A stretch of DNA of 55,067 bases from Moraxella bovoculi 237 (GCF_000696305.2 NZ_AOMT01000024.1:1-55067); one strand, 5' to 3'; positions 1 through 7,052 are shown, counted from the stretch's first letter. Translations and numbers: made by a program. The notes: generated from the letters alone by a model not told the origin.

Positions 1-88
1 TGCAAAACCCAATAAATTCAATGAGTTACATCATAATTCTAGGTTACACTATCGCTGGTTGTCTTATGAGCTATAATCAGCCTGAAGT

Positions 89-382
89 CTATTTTATTAT
101 ATAATCAAAACGATCTGCCCGGCCAAAACTCTCATCTTGCTCCTTAACTCTTTGTAAGACATTAATGATTTGGTAGAATACTGACGCGCCCATGAATTTT
201 TTTGAATTTTCAGAATTATTCCAAATAATACAAACTGGTCTTTCCACCCCCCCAGAAAGCAAATCCCAAAGAGCATTAAGATTATGCCCATAAAACTCTG
301 TTACATCACACTGAATTGCTAAGGTTCTATGAAAATCTTTTTCAGTTTCAACAATATTACCATCAATCATAATTTGATTCAT
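89..382 (-). CDS. Barstar-family immunity protein (RNase inhibitor)
   Basis: Small acidic protein of about 97 residues that resembles barstar along its length: an N-terminal I-DG segment, then the signature YGHNLNALWDLLSGG, then a PVCIIWNN strand and a C-terminal helix. In the family the YGxNLxALWD helix plugs the active site of barnase-type RNases. The start at 382 is preferred over the ATG at 388, because a GGGAG box lies about 7 nt before it. From 382 the ATG overlaps the TGA of the upstream toxin gene as ATGA, implying translational coupling. Its position directly after a barnase-like CdiA C-terminus argues that it is the cognate immunity protein, neutralising toxin made by self or delivered by siblings. 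Recognition of the family is strong; the pairing is an inference from context. Confidence 0.88.
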   Translation of the reverse strand: MNQIMIDGNIVETEKDFHRTLAIQCDVTEFYGHNLNALWDLLSGGVERPVCIIWNNSENSKKFMGASVFYQIINVLQRVKEQDESFGRADRFDYIIK

Positions 383-2211
383 TTCCATCTCCCTATAAAA
401 GTTACAGATTGATAATGGTCTGTTGTAATATATAATAAACCATCGTTTGAATACAAGAGTCTTGTACCTGGTTGTTTTGATCTGGATATGGTATTTTTAA
501 GACCAACATCCGCCTCATACCAGATTCTCCTAGGTGCATTAGGTACAACACTGGGAGTATTCCAAAAAACATCTCCTCCAATTTGCTTACCTGGGTTTGT
601 GCTATTTAAAGCCTTTCCTGTTTGCCATCCATCTTTCCCCGCCTCAATTTTTGTGATGTAATGACTAGGCAACCTTCCATTTGAGCGCAAGCTCTCAATA
701 AGAGAGTTTGCTGCTTCAGTAGTTCTAAGATCCAAATTTAGCCTCATGCCACTATAAGAGCTGGTAGCATACCCATTTACATGGCTAACAGTGCCAGATA
801 AACTTAGTTGATTGGTAGGGACTGCTTTTTTACCAATAGGCACAAACATTAAAGTTCCAGCCACAACCTGAAAAGAGCCTTGTCCTGTTTTTCCTTGTTT
901 AACACTCTGAATGCCGCTTGCTATCATAGTGCTGCCTGTGGCAATGCGAACAACATTCATTACCTTTCCAGGAGCTGCAAATACAGCATCACCACCCAAA
1001 GATGCAACATCACTAACCTGCTTGTTTATATTGCGTTGTGTTGCAGCATTCCAAAACATTTTTTCATGTTCACCACCTGTGCCCCTATTAAACAGATAGT
1101 CATTTGGCTTTAAGGTGGAACCGGTATGATTTGTTAGCATGGACTGAATATGTGATAAACTACTGCCACCAGCATAATAGTAGTTTAGTATGTCTCCTAG
1201 TGCCATCAGTTCACTATGGCTGAGTGATGATGGATTTTGCCTGTATTTATCTATTAACTGATTTCCAACTTGGTCTAAAATAACTAAATTGGTTAATTCT
1301 TCAGCCTCAGCCAAAGTCATTTTATATTGTCCGAGAATATTTTTGCCTCGTCCCTGAATTTTTTCGTAGAGATTATAAAGTTTGTTGAAGTTTTGTTGGG
1401 TTAAAGCATTATTTTGAACCGCCTCCGCTGCCACACCAGCAGCCACATTGACATCTTCTCCAGCATAAGCGGCAGCGATGCCTGCAATCAGTTTGGCTTG
1501 GCTGATGAGTTTGTCTTTTTGTGCTTGGGTTAGGGTGTTTGGGTCATCTACTTGATAATCACCCACCATCTCACCGATGATAGCACCGATGCTGCCCGCT
1601 TCACAACGATTTCCTGCCGCTTTGGCAGATAGACAGCCTGTTAAGCCTGCGGCAAGTTTATGGGTAATGTTATCTATTAGGGTATCTTTGTCCAGTGGTT
1701 TGACATAATCGGTAAAGATCTCACTGGCGACAGCATTGGCAACTTCACCACGCAGATTTTTAATTAATGACTTTTCAAGACTGGTACCATATATGGCACT
1801 TTCAAGCAGCGCAGTTGAAGTGGCGTTGGCGATACCTTTGCTGATTTTATGGCTAAAATTGTGGGAGTTGGCTATATCACCCACACCAAGACTTTTTGAG
1901 AGTGTTTGGTTGATTTTGCTACCAATCCCAGCGCTGGCAATGGCAAAGGTCAGTTGCTTGATGTTTTGTTTACTACCAAGCTCCTTTAATGTTGCCTTAA
2001 TATCTCCTTGATTGTTGATAAGACTGATACTGGCTGTGCTGACCAGTGATCCAAATGCAGCAGAGCTCATCGCCCCCAAAGTACCTGCTGTGCTAGCAGC
2101 GATGCCAGCATTAGTTGCTGAACTCACAATAGATGCCGAAAGTTCCGACCCAAGACCACCTGTCGCATAAGCCACTGCAATCGCCACAATGGCTGCTCCA
2201 GCAGGTGTCAA
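379..2211 (-). CDS. cdiA: 5'-truncated CdiA/FhaB-type polymorphic toxin with C-terminal barnase-like RNase domain
   Basis: This is only the 3' part of a filamentous-haemagglutinin-like contact-dependent inhibition gene. The TTG at 2211 is an arbitrary start: the frame stays open to about 2418 and then hits a TGA, with no signal peptide, TPS domain or haemagglutinin repeats. The Ala/Gly-rich LTPAGAAIVAIAVAYATGG stretch is typical of the DUF637-like pre-toxin part of CdiA. A VQNN segment sits where VENN is usual. The last 120 residues (nt 379-741) align by eye with barnase: LPSHYITK, PGKQIGGDVF, YEAD, RLLYS and TTDHYQ. In numbering from the TTG, the catalytic equivalents are K521, E566, R577, R584 and H599, so the domain looks intact. 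It may be an orphan toxin cassette, silent or expressed only from an internal start, and available for recombination into an intact cdiA elsewhere. Confidence 0.85.
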   Translation of the reverse strand: MTPAGAAIVAIAVAYATGGLGSELSASIVSSATNAGIAASTAGTLGAMSSAAFGSLVSTASISLINNQGDIKATLKELGSKQNIKQLTFAIASAGIGSKINQTLSKSLGVGDIANSHNFSHKISKGIANATSTALLESAIYGTSLEKSLIKNLRGEVANAVASEIFTDYVKPLDKDTLIDNITHKLAAGLTGCLSAKAAGNRCEAGSIGAIIGEMVGDYQVDDPNTLTQAQKDKLISQAKLIAGIAAAYAGEDVNVAAGVAAEAVQNNALTQQNFNKLYNLYEKIQGRGKNILGQYKMTLAEAEELTNLVILDQVGNQLIDKYRQNPSSLSHSELMALGDILNYYYAGGSSLSHIQSMLTNHTGSTLKPNDYLFNRGTGGEHEKMFWNAATQRNINKQVSDVASLGGDAVFAAPGKVMNVVRIATGSTMIASGIQSVKQGKTGQGSFQVVAGTLMFVPIGKKAVPTNQLSLSGTVSHVNGYATSSYSGMRLNLDLRTTEAANSLIESLRSNGRLPSHYITKIEAGKDGWQTGKALNSTNPGKQIGGDVFWNTPSVVPNAPRRIWYEADVGLKNTISRSKQPGTRLLYSNDGLLYITTDHYQSVTFIGRWK

Positions 2212-2387
2212 GCCTTGTTGTTTGTAGTTCCATTCATCGTTACTTAAGATGACTTGTTGCCAGTTGATGTCATCACGGTTGATGAGTTCGTTTAGATAGC
2301 TATACTCTGATTGACTGGCAAGGGTGATGATTTCATCTTTGAGCTGTCTTTTTTGAACATCCTTTTCTGATATGGGGATTTGGACAT

Positions 2388-2516
2388 TTAGACCGCCTTT
2401 GGCTTCAAATGCACACCTTCAAGCAAAACACTGTCTTTTAATTGGTTACGAATGGTTCTCTCATCATACTTGATGCGATGGGAAAGCTCTTGAGTTGTGA
2501 GGTAGGTTTGTGTCAT
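2388..2516 (-). pseudogene. Truncated excisionase/HTH ORF (prophage or island remnant)
   Basis: ATG at 2516 with a GGAGAG box upstream opens a 42-codon ORF beginning MTQTYLTTQELSHRIKYDER and continuing RTIRNQLKDSVLLEGVH. This resembles the short DNA-binding (excisionase/AlpA-like) ORFs found beside integrases in Moraxellaceae islands, which I recall as continuing with a Y-x-RPFGGRK-type tail. Here that tail is missing: after VH the DNA becomes the cdiA fragment, and the ORF runs out of frame into TAA at 2388-2390. The start and binding helix are present, so a short peptide could be made, but full function is unlikely. The family assignment comes from memory of similar short ORFs, not from a search. 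Confidence 0.6.
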
Positions 2517-2543
2517 AATGACTCTCCATTTAAGATAAAGTTT

Positions 2544-2574
2544 TCATTAGTAATATCTTTGTTATCACTAATGA
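2544..2574. promoter_or_regulatory. Imperfect 14-bp inverted repeat, candidate operator
   Basis: The arms TCATTAGTAATATC (2544-2557) and GTTATCACTAATGA (2561-2574) match at 12 of 14 positions around a 3-nt centre. The repeat lies in the 123-bp gap between the divergent excisionase-like ORF and the Cro/CI-type regulator. This is the usual place for a phage-type repressor operator. Function is inferred. Confidence 0.45.
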
Positions 2575-2639
2575 GCATATTTTATCTTATAAAATTATCA
2601 TTTGAAAGTATTTTTTTATCATTTATGGGATTTTTTTTG

Positions 2640-2855
2640 ATGATTAAGCTCAATTTACCAGTTTTATTTGCCCAAAAAGGCATACGAGTAGCCGATGCAG
2701 ATCGAATGTCAAAATTAGGACGATCTACATTGTATAGAATGTACAACAACGAAGTGACTCGTATAGATTTTGAATCTCTGAATGAGCTTTGCAAATTGTT
2801 AGACTGCACACCAGGAGACATCATTATCTATGAAAAAGATGATGAGAATAAATAA
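2640..2855 (+). CDS. Cro/CI-type (XRE-like) transcriptional regulator
   Basis: A 71-residue protein consisting almost entirely of one helix-turn-helix domain of the compact Cro/C1 type. Landmarks are MIKLNLPVL, an AQKGIRVADADRMSKLGRST recognition region, YRMYNNEVTRID and the closing ELCKLLDCTPGDII. In this family that closing segment ends the DNA-binding fold. The upstream frame stays open from 2442, but the added sequence is not protein-like, so the ATG at 2640 is chosen; no strong Shine-Dalgarno is visible. The gene is divergent from the excisionase-like fragment and shares an inverted repeat with it. This suggests an autoregulated repressor left from an integrated element. Confidence 0.82.
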   Translation: MIKLNLPVLFAQKGIRVADADRMSKLGRSTLYRMYNNEVTRIDFESLNELCKLLDCTPGDIIIYEKDDENK

Positions 2856-2926
2856 AAAAATAGGCAAAATGAAAAATGGGGGTTGGTGTCAATTCAGGCT
2901 TTTTAAAAAATATGAAATTTTCACGA

Positions 2927-2956
2927 TGGTCACGTTTTGGTCACGTTTTGGTCACG
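2927..2956. repeat. Three tandem TGGTCACGTTT-type repeats
   Basis: Three copies of an 11-bp unit (TTGGTCACGTT, with end variation) lie between the regulator and the tRNA-Gly terminator. They resemble the short direct repeats that serve as integrase arm sites next to tRNA attachment sites. No integrase gene is present in the window, so this role is speculative. Confidence 0.4.
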
Positions 2957-3042
2957 CAAAGCTCTAAGCACGAATCGCCTCTCTTTCCCTGAGTAATTTT
3001 TTATAAATAAATTTTTATTATAACCCATTGAATTTAAACAAT

Positions 3043-3075
3043 AAAAAAGCCTAAATCTTTCGATTTAGGCTTTTT
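3043..3075 (-). terminator. Rho-independent terminator of the tRNA-Gly pair
   Basis: Perfect stem AAGCCTAAATC / GATTTAGGCTT with a TTTC loop, flanked by A and T runs, so it could act on both strands. It lies 7 nt beyond the CCA end of the proximal tRNA-Gly gene on the minus strand. Confidence 0.85.
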
Positions 3076-3081
3076 AGAATT

Positions 3082-3157
3082 TGGAGCGGGAAACGAGATT
3101 CGAACTCGCGACCCCAACCTTGGCAAGGTTGTGCTCTACCAACTGAGCTATTCCCGC
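3082..3157 (-). tRNA. tRNA-Gly (anticodon GCC), copy 2
   Basis: 76 nt including an encoded CCA. GCGGGAA pairs with TTCCCGC in the acceptor stem, the D-loop contains AGTTGGTA, the anticodon loop is TTGCCAA, and the T-loop is GTTCGAATC. It is identical over the mature sequence to the neighbouring copy. The 3' end faces the remnant element at lower coordinates, consistent with use of the tRNA 3' end as an integration site. Confidence 0.97.
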
Positions 3158-3180
3158 AATGTTGCGATGTATTGAAAATT

Positions 3181-3256
3181 TGGAGCGGGAAACGAGATTC
3201 GAACTCGCGACCCCAACCTTGGCAAGGTTGTGCTCTACCAACTGAGCTATTCCCGC
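3181..3256 (-). tRNA. tRNA-Gly (anticodon GCC), copy 1
   Basis: 76 nt including an encoded CCA, with the same mature sequence and anticodon GCC as the copy at 3082-3157. The two are separated by 23 nt and share one promoter upstream at 3301-3328 and one terminator at 3043-3075. Confidence 0.97.
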
Positions 3257-3300
3257 AATTTTCAAGATTGTCAATTCAACAAATCATTGCATGGGTGCGT

Positions 3301-3328
3301 ATTATATAGATTTTTATTCATACGTCAA
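3301..3328 (-). promoter_or_regulatory. Sigma-70 promoter of the tRNA-Gly operon
   Basis: On the minus strand, TTGACG (-35) and a perfect TATAAT (-10) are separated by 16 nt and followed by an ACGCACCC discriminator. GC-rich discriminators are typical of stable-RNA promoters under growth-rate or stringent control. Confidence 0.75.
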
Positions 3329-3417
3329 GATTTTTTTGATAAAAATATAAAAAATTTTAGTAAAATTTTAAAAATATCATTAATTTCAATCAGTTATAAT
3401 TTTTAAAAAATTAAAAA

Positions 3418-3446
3418 AGCCCACCAAAAACAAAACATGGCGGGCT
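3418..3446 (-). terminator. Orphan terminator-like hairpin, minus strand
   Basis: Arms AGCCCACC and GGCGGGCT (7 of 8 pair) with six T on the minus-strand 3' side. No minus-strand gene lies between this hairpin and pgsA. It either ends an unannotated small RNA from 3447-3631 or is a relic. Confidence 0.45.
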
Positions 3447-3631
3447 GAGGAAAACTATCAACAAGTCTTAGACATAGATATGGGGGCGATATCCATATAA
3501 TCAAGCCAAAAGCCATGATTGGTCGCGCGAACAATAAAAAATGACAAATAAATTGGCAAAAATCGTCAAAAGTAAGGTATCATAAGCCCAAAATTATCCA
3601 CCCAACAGCCAAGCAACGAGCAAAGTCAACC

Positions 3632-4279
3632 ATGACCCAATCAAGCCACGCCAAGGACACCATCTTTAACCTGCCCAATAATCTGACCATCGCACGCATC
3701 GTGATGATTCCGCTTTTTATTGCCATTGCTTATTGGCCGCCTGCGCTTGGTATCGGCGTTCCTGCCATTCCTAATAACGCCATTGCGCGCCTTGGGATGC
3801 TTGAATACAGTGACAGCATGCTTAGGCATTTTTTATTGACTTTTTTGTTTATTTTGGCGGCGATTACTGATTGGCTGGATGGATATTTGGCGCGTAAGAT
3901 GAACATTACTTCCGCCTTTGGTCGATTCCTAGATCCCGTGGCGGACAAGCTGATGGTCGCTGCCGCGCTCATCATTTTGGTGCAGTGGCATCCTAACATC
4001 GTCATGGCAACCTGTGGCATCGTCATCATCTCGCGTGAAATCGCGGTGTCTGCACTTCGCGAATGGATGGCAGAATTGGGCGCAAGAACCAGCGTGGCGG
4101 TATCTTATGTCGGTAAATTAAAAACCACCTTCCAGATGATCGCCATCTCAGTGCTGCTGCTAAACTGGCAAAGTCTAGAGATTCTAGGTTACATCCTGAT
4201 GATCATCGCGGTGCTTCTGACGCTGTGGTCGATGATGATCTACCTAAAAGCCGCTTGGCCTTATCTAAAAAAACCTTAG
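3632..4279 (+). CDS. pgsA: Phosphatidylglycerophosphate synthase (CDP-diacylglycerol-glycerol-3-phosphate 3-phosphatidyltransferase)
   Basis: Membrane enzyme that joins CDP-diacylglycerol and glycerol-3-phosphate, the committed step to phosphatidylglycerol and cardiolipin. Its 215 residues carry the full CDP-alcohol phosphotransferase signature DG-x2-AR-x8-G-x3-D-x3-D at residues 83-105, plus D80, with several hydrophobic helices before and after. NNLTIARI near the N-terminus is typical of PgsA. It is longer than the E. coli enzyme (182 aa), mainly through an insertion at residues 36-62 that carries a Pro/Ile-rich loop. The gene stands alone, with its own terminator 2 nt after the stop. uvrC, its common neighbour in other gammaproteobacteria, is absent. 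Confidence 0.95.
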   Translation: MTQSSHAKDTIFNLPNNLTIARIVMIPLFIAIAYWPPALGIGVPAIPNNAIARLGMLEYSDSMLRHFLLTFLFILAAITDWLDGYLARKMNITSAFGRFLDPVADKLMVAAALIILVQWHPNIVMATCGIVIISREIAVSALREWMAELGARTSVAVSYVGKLKTTFQMIAISVLLLNWQSLEILGYILMIIAVLLTLWSMMIYLKAAWPYLKKP

Positions 4280-4280
4280 A

Positions 4281-4308
4281 AAAAACCCATCATCGCGATG
4301 GGTTTTTT
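4281..4308 (+). terminator. pgsA terminator
   Basis: AAAAACCCATC and GATGGGTTTTT pair around a short GCG-type loop directly after the pgsA stop. It is bidirectional, so it also serves the convergent DUF962 gene. Confidence 0.85.
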
Positions 4309-4317
4309 TGTTGACGT

Positions 4318-4746
4318 TTAAGCTTTTTTAAATAAATTCATGGCAACCCAAGCAGGCCCGATGAGTAAAAACTGCAAATCCTCAAAGAAAGACGGCTTAG
4401 CCCCTTCTATCTTATGCCCGACGAACTGCCCAATCCACGCTACCACGAAGATGGCAATCCACACGCCAACATACCAATTAACCAAAAGCACAAAGCCAAC
4501 ACACAGCGCAATGAATACCGTCATCGCCAAGAACAGTGATAAGGATAATCTAAGATAGAACCACAGCACACCGCCAGCAGCCACAGCCATCAATATCGGG
4601 CTAATATTCATGATCAAAGCCACAATGGTCAAAAAAATCACAGGCACGCAGATGACATGAATGAGCTTATTGGTGTGGTCTTGATGGCTGACCGCGTATT
4701 CATCAAGCCACGACTGTAGCGACTTATTACTTACGAGTAACGACAT
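4318..4746 (-). CDS. DUF962/Mpo1-like membrane protein
   Basis: A 142-residue protein with four hydrophobic helices and the DUF962 landmarks. These are an N-terminal WLDEYAVSHQDHTNKLIHVICVP segment with conserved His residues, a central W-x-G-x-F pair, and the closing WIGQFVGHKIEGAKPSFFED and LIGPAWV segments. Yeast Mpo1 of this family is an iron-dependent dioxygenase acting on 2-hydroxy fatty acids; the role of bacterial members is poorly known. It lies just downstream of pnuC with a 33-nt gap on the same strand, so it could share that transcript. No functional link to NAD salvage is evident. Confidence 0.85.
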   Translation of the reverse strand: MSLLVSNKSLQSWLDEYAVSHQDHTNKLIHVICVPVIFLTIVALIMNISPILMAVAAGGVLWFYLRLSLSLFLAMTVFIALCVGFVLLVNWYVGVWIAIFVVAWIGQFVGHKIEGAKPSFFEDLQFLLIGPAWVAMNLFKKA

Positions 4747-4779
4747 ACAAACTCCTTTTATTCATCAATCAAGCAGCAA

Positions 4780-5523
4780 TTATGACTGCTGCTCGCTTCT
4801 TTGCCAACCGTACAATCCCACAACGGCATTAATCTGATACACCATGGTCTGAATGGCGAAGATGATGTTGCCCGACATGATATTGACAATCAGCCACACG
4901 AAATTCACACCAATCCACAGCCACCAGTTGAACGAATAACGCAGAATCATCGTCACCTGAGCCGTGATAGACAGCACGAACGCCACCACGTTAATCCAAA
5001 AGAAGCTCACCCCAAAGAACCGACTGCCATCATCTTCGATCACGCCATAACCCTGGGCGATGAGCCATTCATTAATCACAGGAAACAGCATCAGCCCGAC
5101 TGCGACGAATACAGCCGTTACACCCCAGATGTATTTGTTGGCGGTCTTGGGAATCATGTTGCCATCATCATCGGTGTGCCCACGCCAATTAATCATGCCA
5201 TAGACATGGGTAAAAAAGTTAAACATCGGCGCAAGCATTAGCCCGACCGCACCAGACGTGCCCTGTACGACAACCTCGCCTGCCGTCGCCAGCACGCCTA
5301 AGCCATTACCAACCAGATTCTTACGAAATGACAATCCCACCACGCATAAAAGCCCGATGATAGACACGCCAAAATAGAACCAATCCAATCCTGAATGTGC
5401 TGTGGTACGCCAAAATCCGGTAAACAGTGCTGCCGCCCCGAATATGAACCAAGTCAAAATCCACTGCTTCGTCCAATCCTTCTCACCAAAACCTGTGATA
5501 TTATCCAAAAATGCAATCTTCAT
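4780..5523 (-). CDS. pnuC: Nicotinamide riboside (mononucleotide) transporter PnuC
   Basis: Inner-membrane protein of about 247 residues with seven or eight hydrophobic helices. It shows PnuC landmarks: repeated W residues in the membrane segments, VYGMINWRGHT, and a C-terminal NIMSGNIIFAIQTMVYQINAVVGLYGW. PnuC moves nicotinamide riboside by facilitated diffusion, trapped by phosphorylation inside. An ATG at 5538 overlaps nadR as ATGA, but the ATG at 5523 has a GAGG box at good spacing and is preferred. It follows nadR directly, so uptake and phosphorylation of the NAD precursor are co-expressed, as in bacteria that rely on NAD salvage. Confidence 0.93.
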   Translation of the reverse strand: MKIAFLDNITGFGEKDWTKQWILTWFIFGAAALFTGFWRTTAHSGLDWFYFGVSIIGLLCVVGLSFRKNLVGNGLGVLATAGEVVVQGTSGAVGLMLAPMFNFFTHVYGMINWRGHTDDDGNMIPKTANKYIWGVTAVFVAVGLMLFPVINEWLIAQGYGVIEDDGSRFFGVSFFWINVVAFVLSITAQVTMILRYSFNWWLWIGVNFVWLIVNIMSGNIIFAIQTMVYQINAVVGLYGWQRSEQQS

Positions 5524-5534
5524 CCTACCCTCAC

Positions 5535-6545
5535 TCATTGCACGCTGTCATGCGTTAATCTAAGCACATGATCATCAATATATCGAACCGCTTGCAGATA
5601 TCTTTGATGATAATCATCATCGTCTATCATATAAGGCGATATCCTGTGTCGCTCGAGCACCGTCAATAATCTTGTGGCGAATCGAGAACGCTGCTTTTGA
5701 CTGCCTAGGCGGCGCATGCCATCTGCCACCCATTTGACATTATTGTCCAGATAGATGGTGTGATCCATGCGCATCTCATCGGCCAATGCTGAGACCACAG
5801 GATGGGTACGCCCCTCGTATTCTTCACAGAACGCCTGCGTGGTTACAAAGTCTGTGTCCACCAGCACGATCGGTGCTGTGGCGTGTTTTTTGGCATCTAG
5901 GATGGCGCGCGCATGATTCACTGCGATGGCTGTATAATCTGCATACTGAAGACCGACCTCCGTGCCACCCAGATCACTGTGCGTGTATAGGCGTCCCATC
6001 TCCAGCGCAACTGTCGCCCCATAGTGATTAGCAAGCTTATGCACTAAGGTGGTCTTGCCTGAACTTTCACCGCCAACGATACACACCGTCTGCACATGGT
6101 CGGACTTGGCGGACGGTGCTAATTTATCAAAGTATAAAATGGGATTGGCGCCAATATCTAATTTATCATACTCATTGGTGACTAGCGCTGATTTGTGATT
6201 CGTGTCTTTTTTGATGAATGTGATCACATCAGCATCAGCAGAATCAGTAGCCACCTTGGCTAGCACCTGCTGAATGATCGACTCATCGGGCAGATCCCCT
6301 TGTACATAATCACCCGTTACGGGTAGCTCAAGACTGTCCGATGTATGCACCTTAATAAAATTAAAATACTCACACGCCACCTGCACCCATCGAGCCTTAT
6401 CCTGCAAGGTCTTGGTATGATACTGATGCTCGCTGGGCGTGACAATGATGTGCAATGTGTCGCACCGCCCTGCAGCGATGTTAATGTCCTGAAGATGTCC
6501 CAAATGCAGCGGCTCAAACCGCCCCATCAAAAGCCCTATACTCAT
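5535..6545 (-). CDS. nadR: NadR-type ribosylnicotinamide kinase with N-terminal NMN adenylyltransferase-like domain
   Basis: 336 residues in two domains and no N-terminal helix-turn-helix, so it is not the E. coli repressor form. Residues 1-150 are nucleotidyltransferase-like with GRFEPLHLGH at 8-17. Residues 155-336 are the NR kinase with a P-loop GGESSGKTT at 158-166, LVDTDFVTTQAFC, and WVADGMRRLG. The kinase half matches NadR closely. The first half is shorter than usual and lacks the ISxTxIR nucleotide-binding motif that normally precedes the kinase, so adenylyltransferase activity is in doubt. The kinase would phosphorylate nicotinamide riboside imported by the PnuC encoded next to it. 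Confidence 0.9.
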   Translation of the reverse strand: MSIGLLMGRFEPLHLGHLQDINIAAGRCDTLHIIVTPSEHQYHTKTLQDKARWVQVACEYFNFIKVHTSDSLELPVTGDYVQGDLPDESIIQQVLAKVATDSADADVITFIKKDTNHKSALVTNEYDKLDIGANPILYFDKLAPSAKSDHVQTVCIVGGESSGKTTLVHKLANHYGATVALEMGRLYTHSDLGGTEVGLQYADYTAIAVNHARAILDAKKHATAPIVLVDTDFVTTQAFCEEYEGRTHPVVSALADEMRMDHTIYLDNNVKWVADGMRRLGSQKQRSRFATRLLTVLERHRISPYMIDDDDYHQRYLQAVRYIDDHVLRLTHDSVQ

Positions 6546-6795
6546 GAAAATCCTTGTATGCCAAAAAATTACGACGCCTTATTAAAGACTAAAAATCTAA
6601 AAGATTCGTCATTATAACAAATTTCCACACCGTCCACGACAAAAGCCCAAAAAGATTACAAAACAACAAAACGCCGCTTAACGCTTAGCATTTGGGTTTT
6701 GTAGTGCTTTGGTAACTTAGGCTGATTTTAAATTGAAAATCGCACTAATAAGCCTCAAATTAATAGCAAGCCAATGAATTGTTTAAGGAATAATC

Positions 6796-7038
6796 ATGAC
6801 CAAAATGACAAAATTACACCGCTCAACCAAACACCGCGTATTAGCAGGCGTACTTGGTGGCTTTGCAGAATATCTGGGCTGGTCGCCAACCACTGTGCGC
6901 GTGTTGTTTTGGGCGGTCATTATCTTTAGCGCAGGCGTTACCTTGCCTATGGCATTATTCGCCTATCTGGTGATGTGGCTAGTCATGCCTGAAGCCACAC
7001 CTGCTTCATATGCCATCGAGCACGAACACCGCTACTAA
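6796..7038 (+). CDS. PspC-domain small membrane protein
   Basis: 80 residues. An N-terminal basic segment leads into RVLAGVLGGFAEYLGW, which is the PspC signature. A hydrophobic helix and the typical YLVMWLVMPE end follow. PspC proteins are envelope-stress components or toxin-like membrane factors; stand-alone short ones are common and of unknown role. An AAGGA box sits at good spacing before the ATG. The gene is monocistronic, with a terminator at 7053-7079. No pspA or pspB is nearby. Confidence 0.88.
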   Translation: MTKMTKLHRSTKHRVLAGVLGGFAEYLGWSPTTVRVLFWAVIIFSAGVTLPMALFAYLVMWLVMPEATPASYAIEHEHRY

Positions 7039-7052
7039 GCTACCTTACTAAC

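Larger units (their letters stand above)
3257..3631. other. 375-nt intergenic region between tRNA-Gly and pgsA
   Basis: No convincing ORF. It holds the tRNA-Gly promoter (3301-3328), very AT-rich DNA at 3330-3415, an inverted repeat with a minus-strand T run (3418-3446), and a small ATATGG...CCATAT hairpin (3478-3498). The pgsA promoter must lie in the last part, but no clear consensus was seen. Confidence 0.6.

Noticed and set aside
2927..2956. TGGTCACGTTT repeats considered as a CRISPR or iteron array
   Set aside because: Only three adjoining copies with no spacers, no replication gene and no cas genes.
3074..3274. 66-codon ORF across the tRNA-Gly genes
   Set aside because: It is a translation of the two tRNA sequences and their spacer.
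4801..5241. 146-codon plus-strand ORF inside pnuC
   Set aside because: His/Asn/Pro-rich composition and full overlap with a clear transporter gene.
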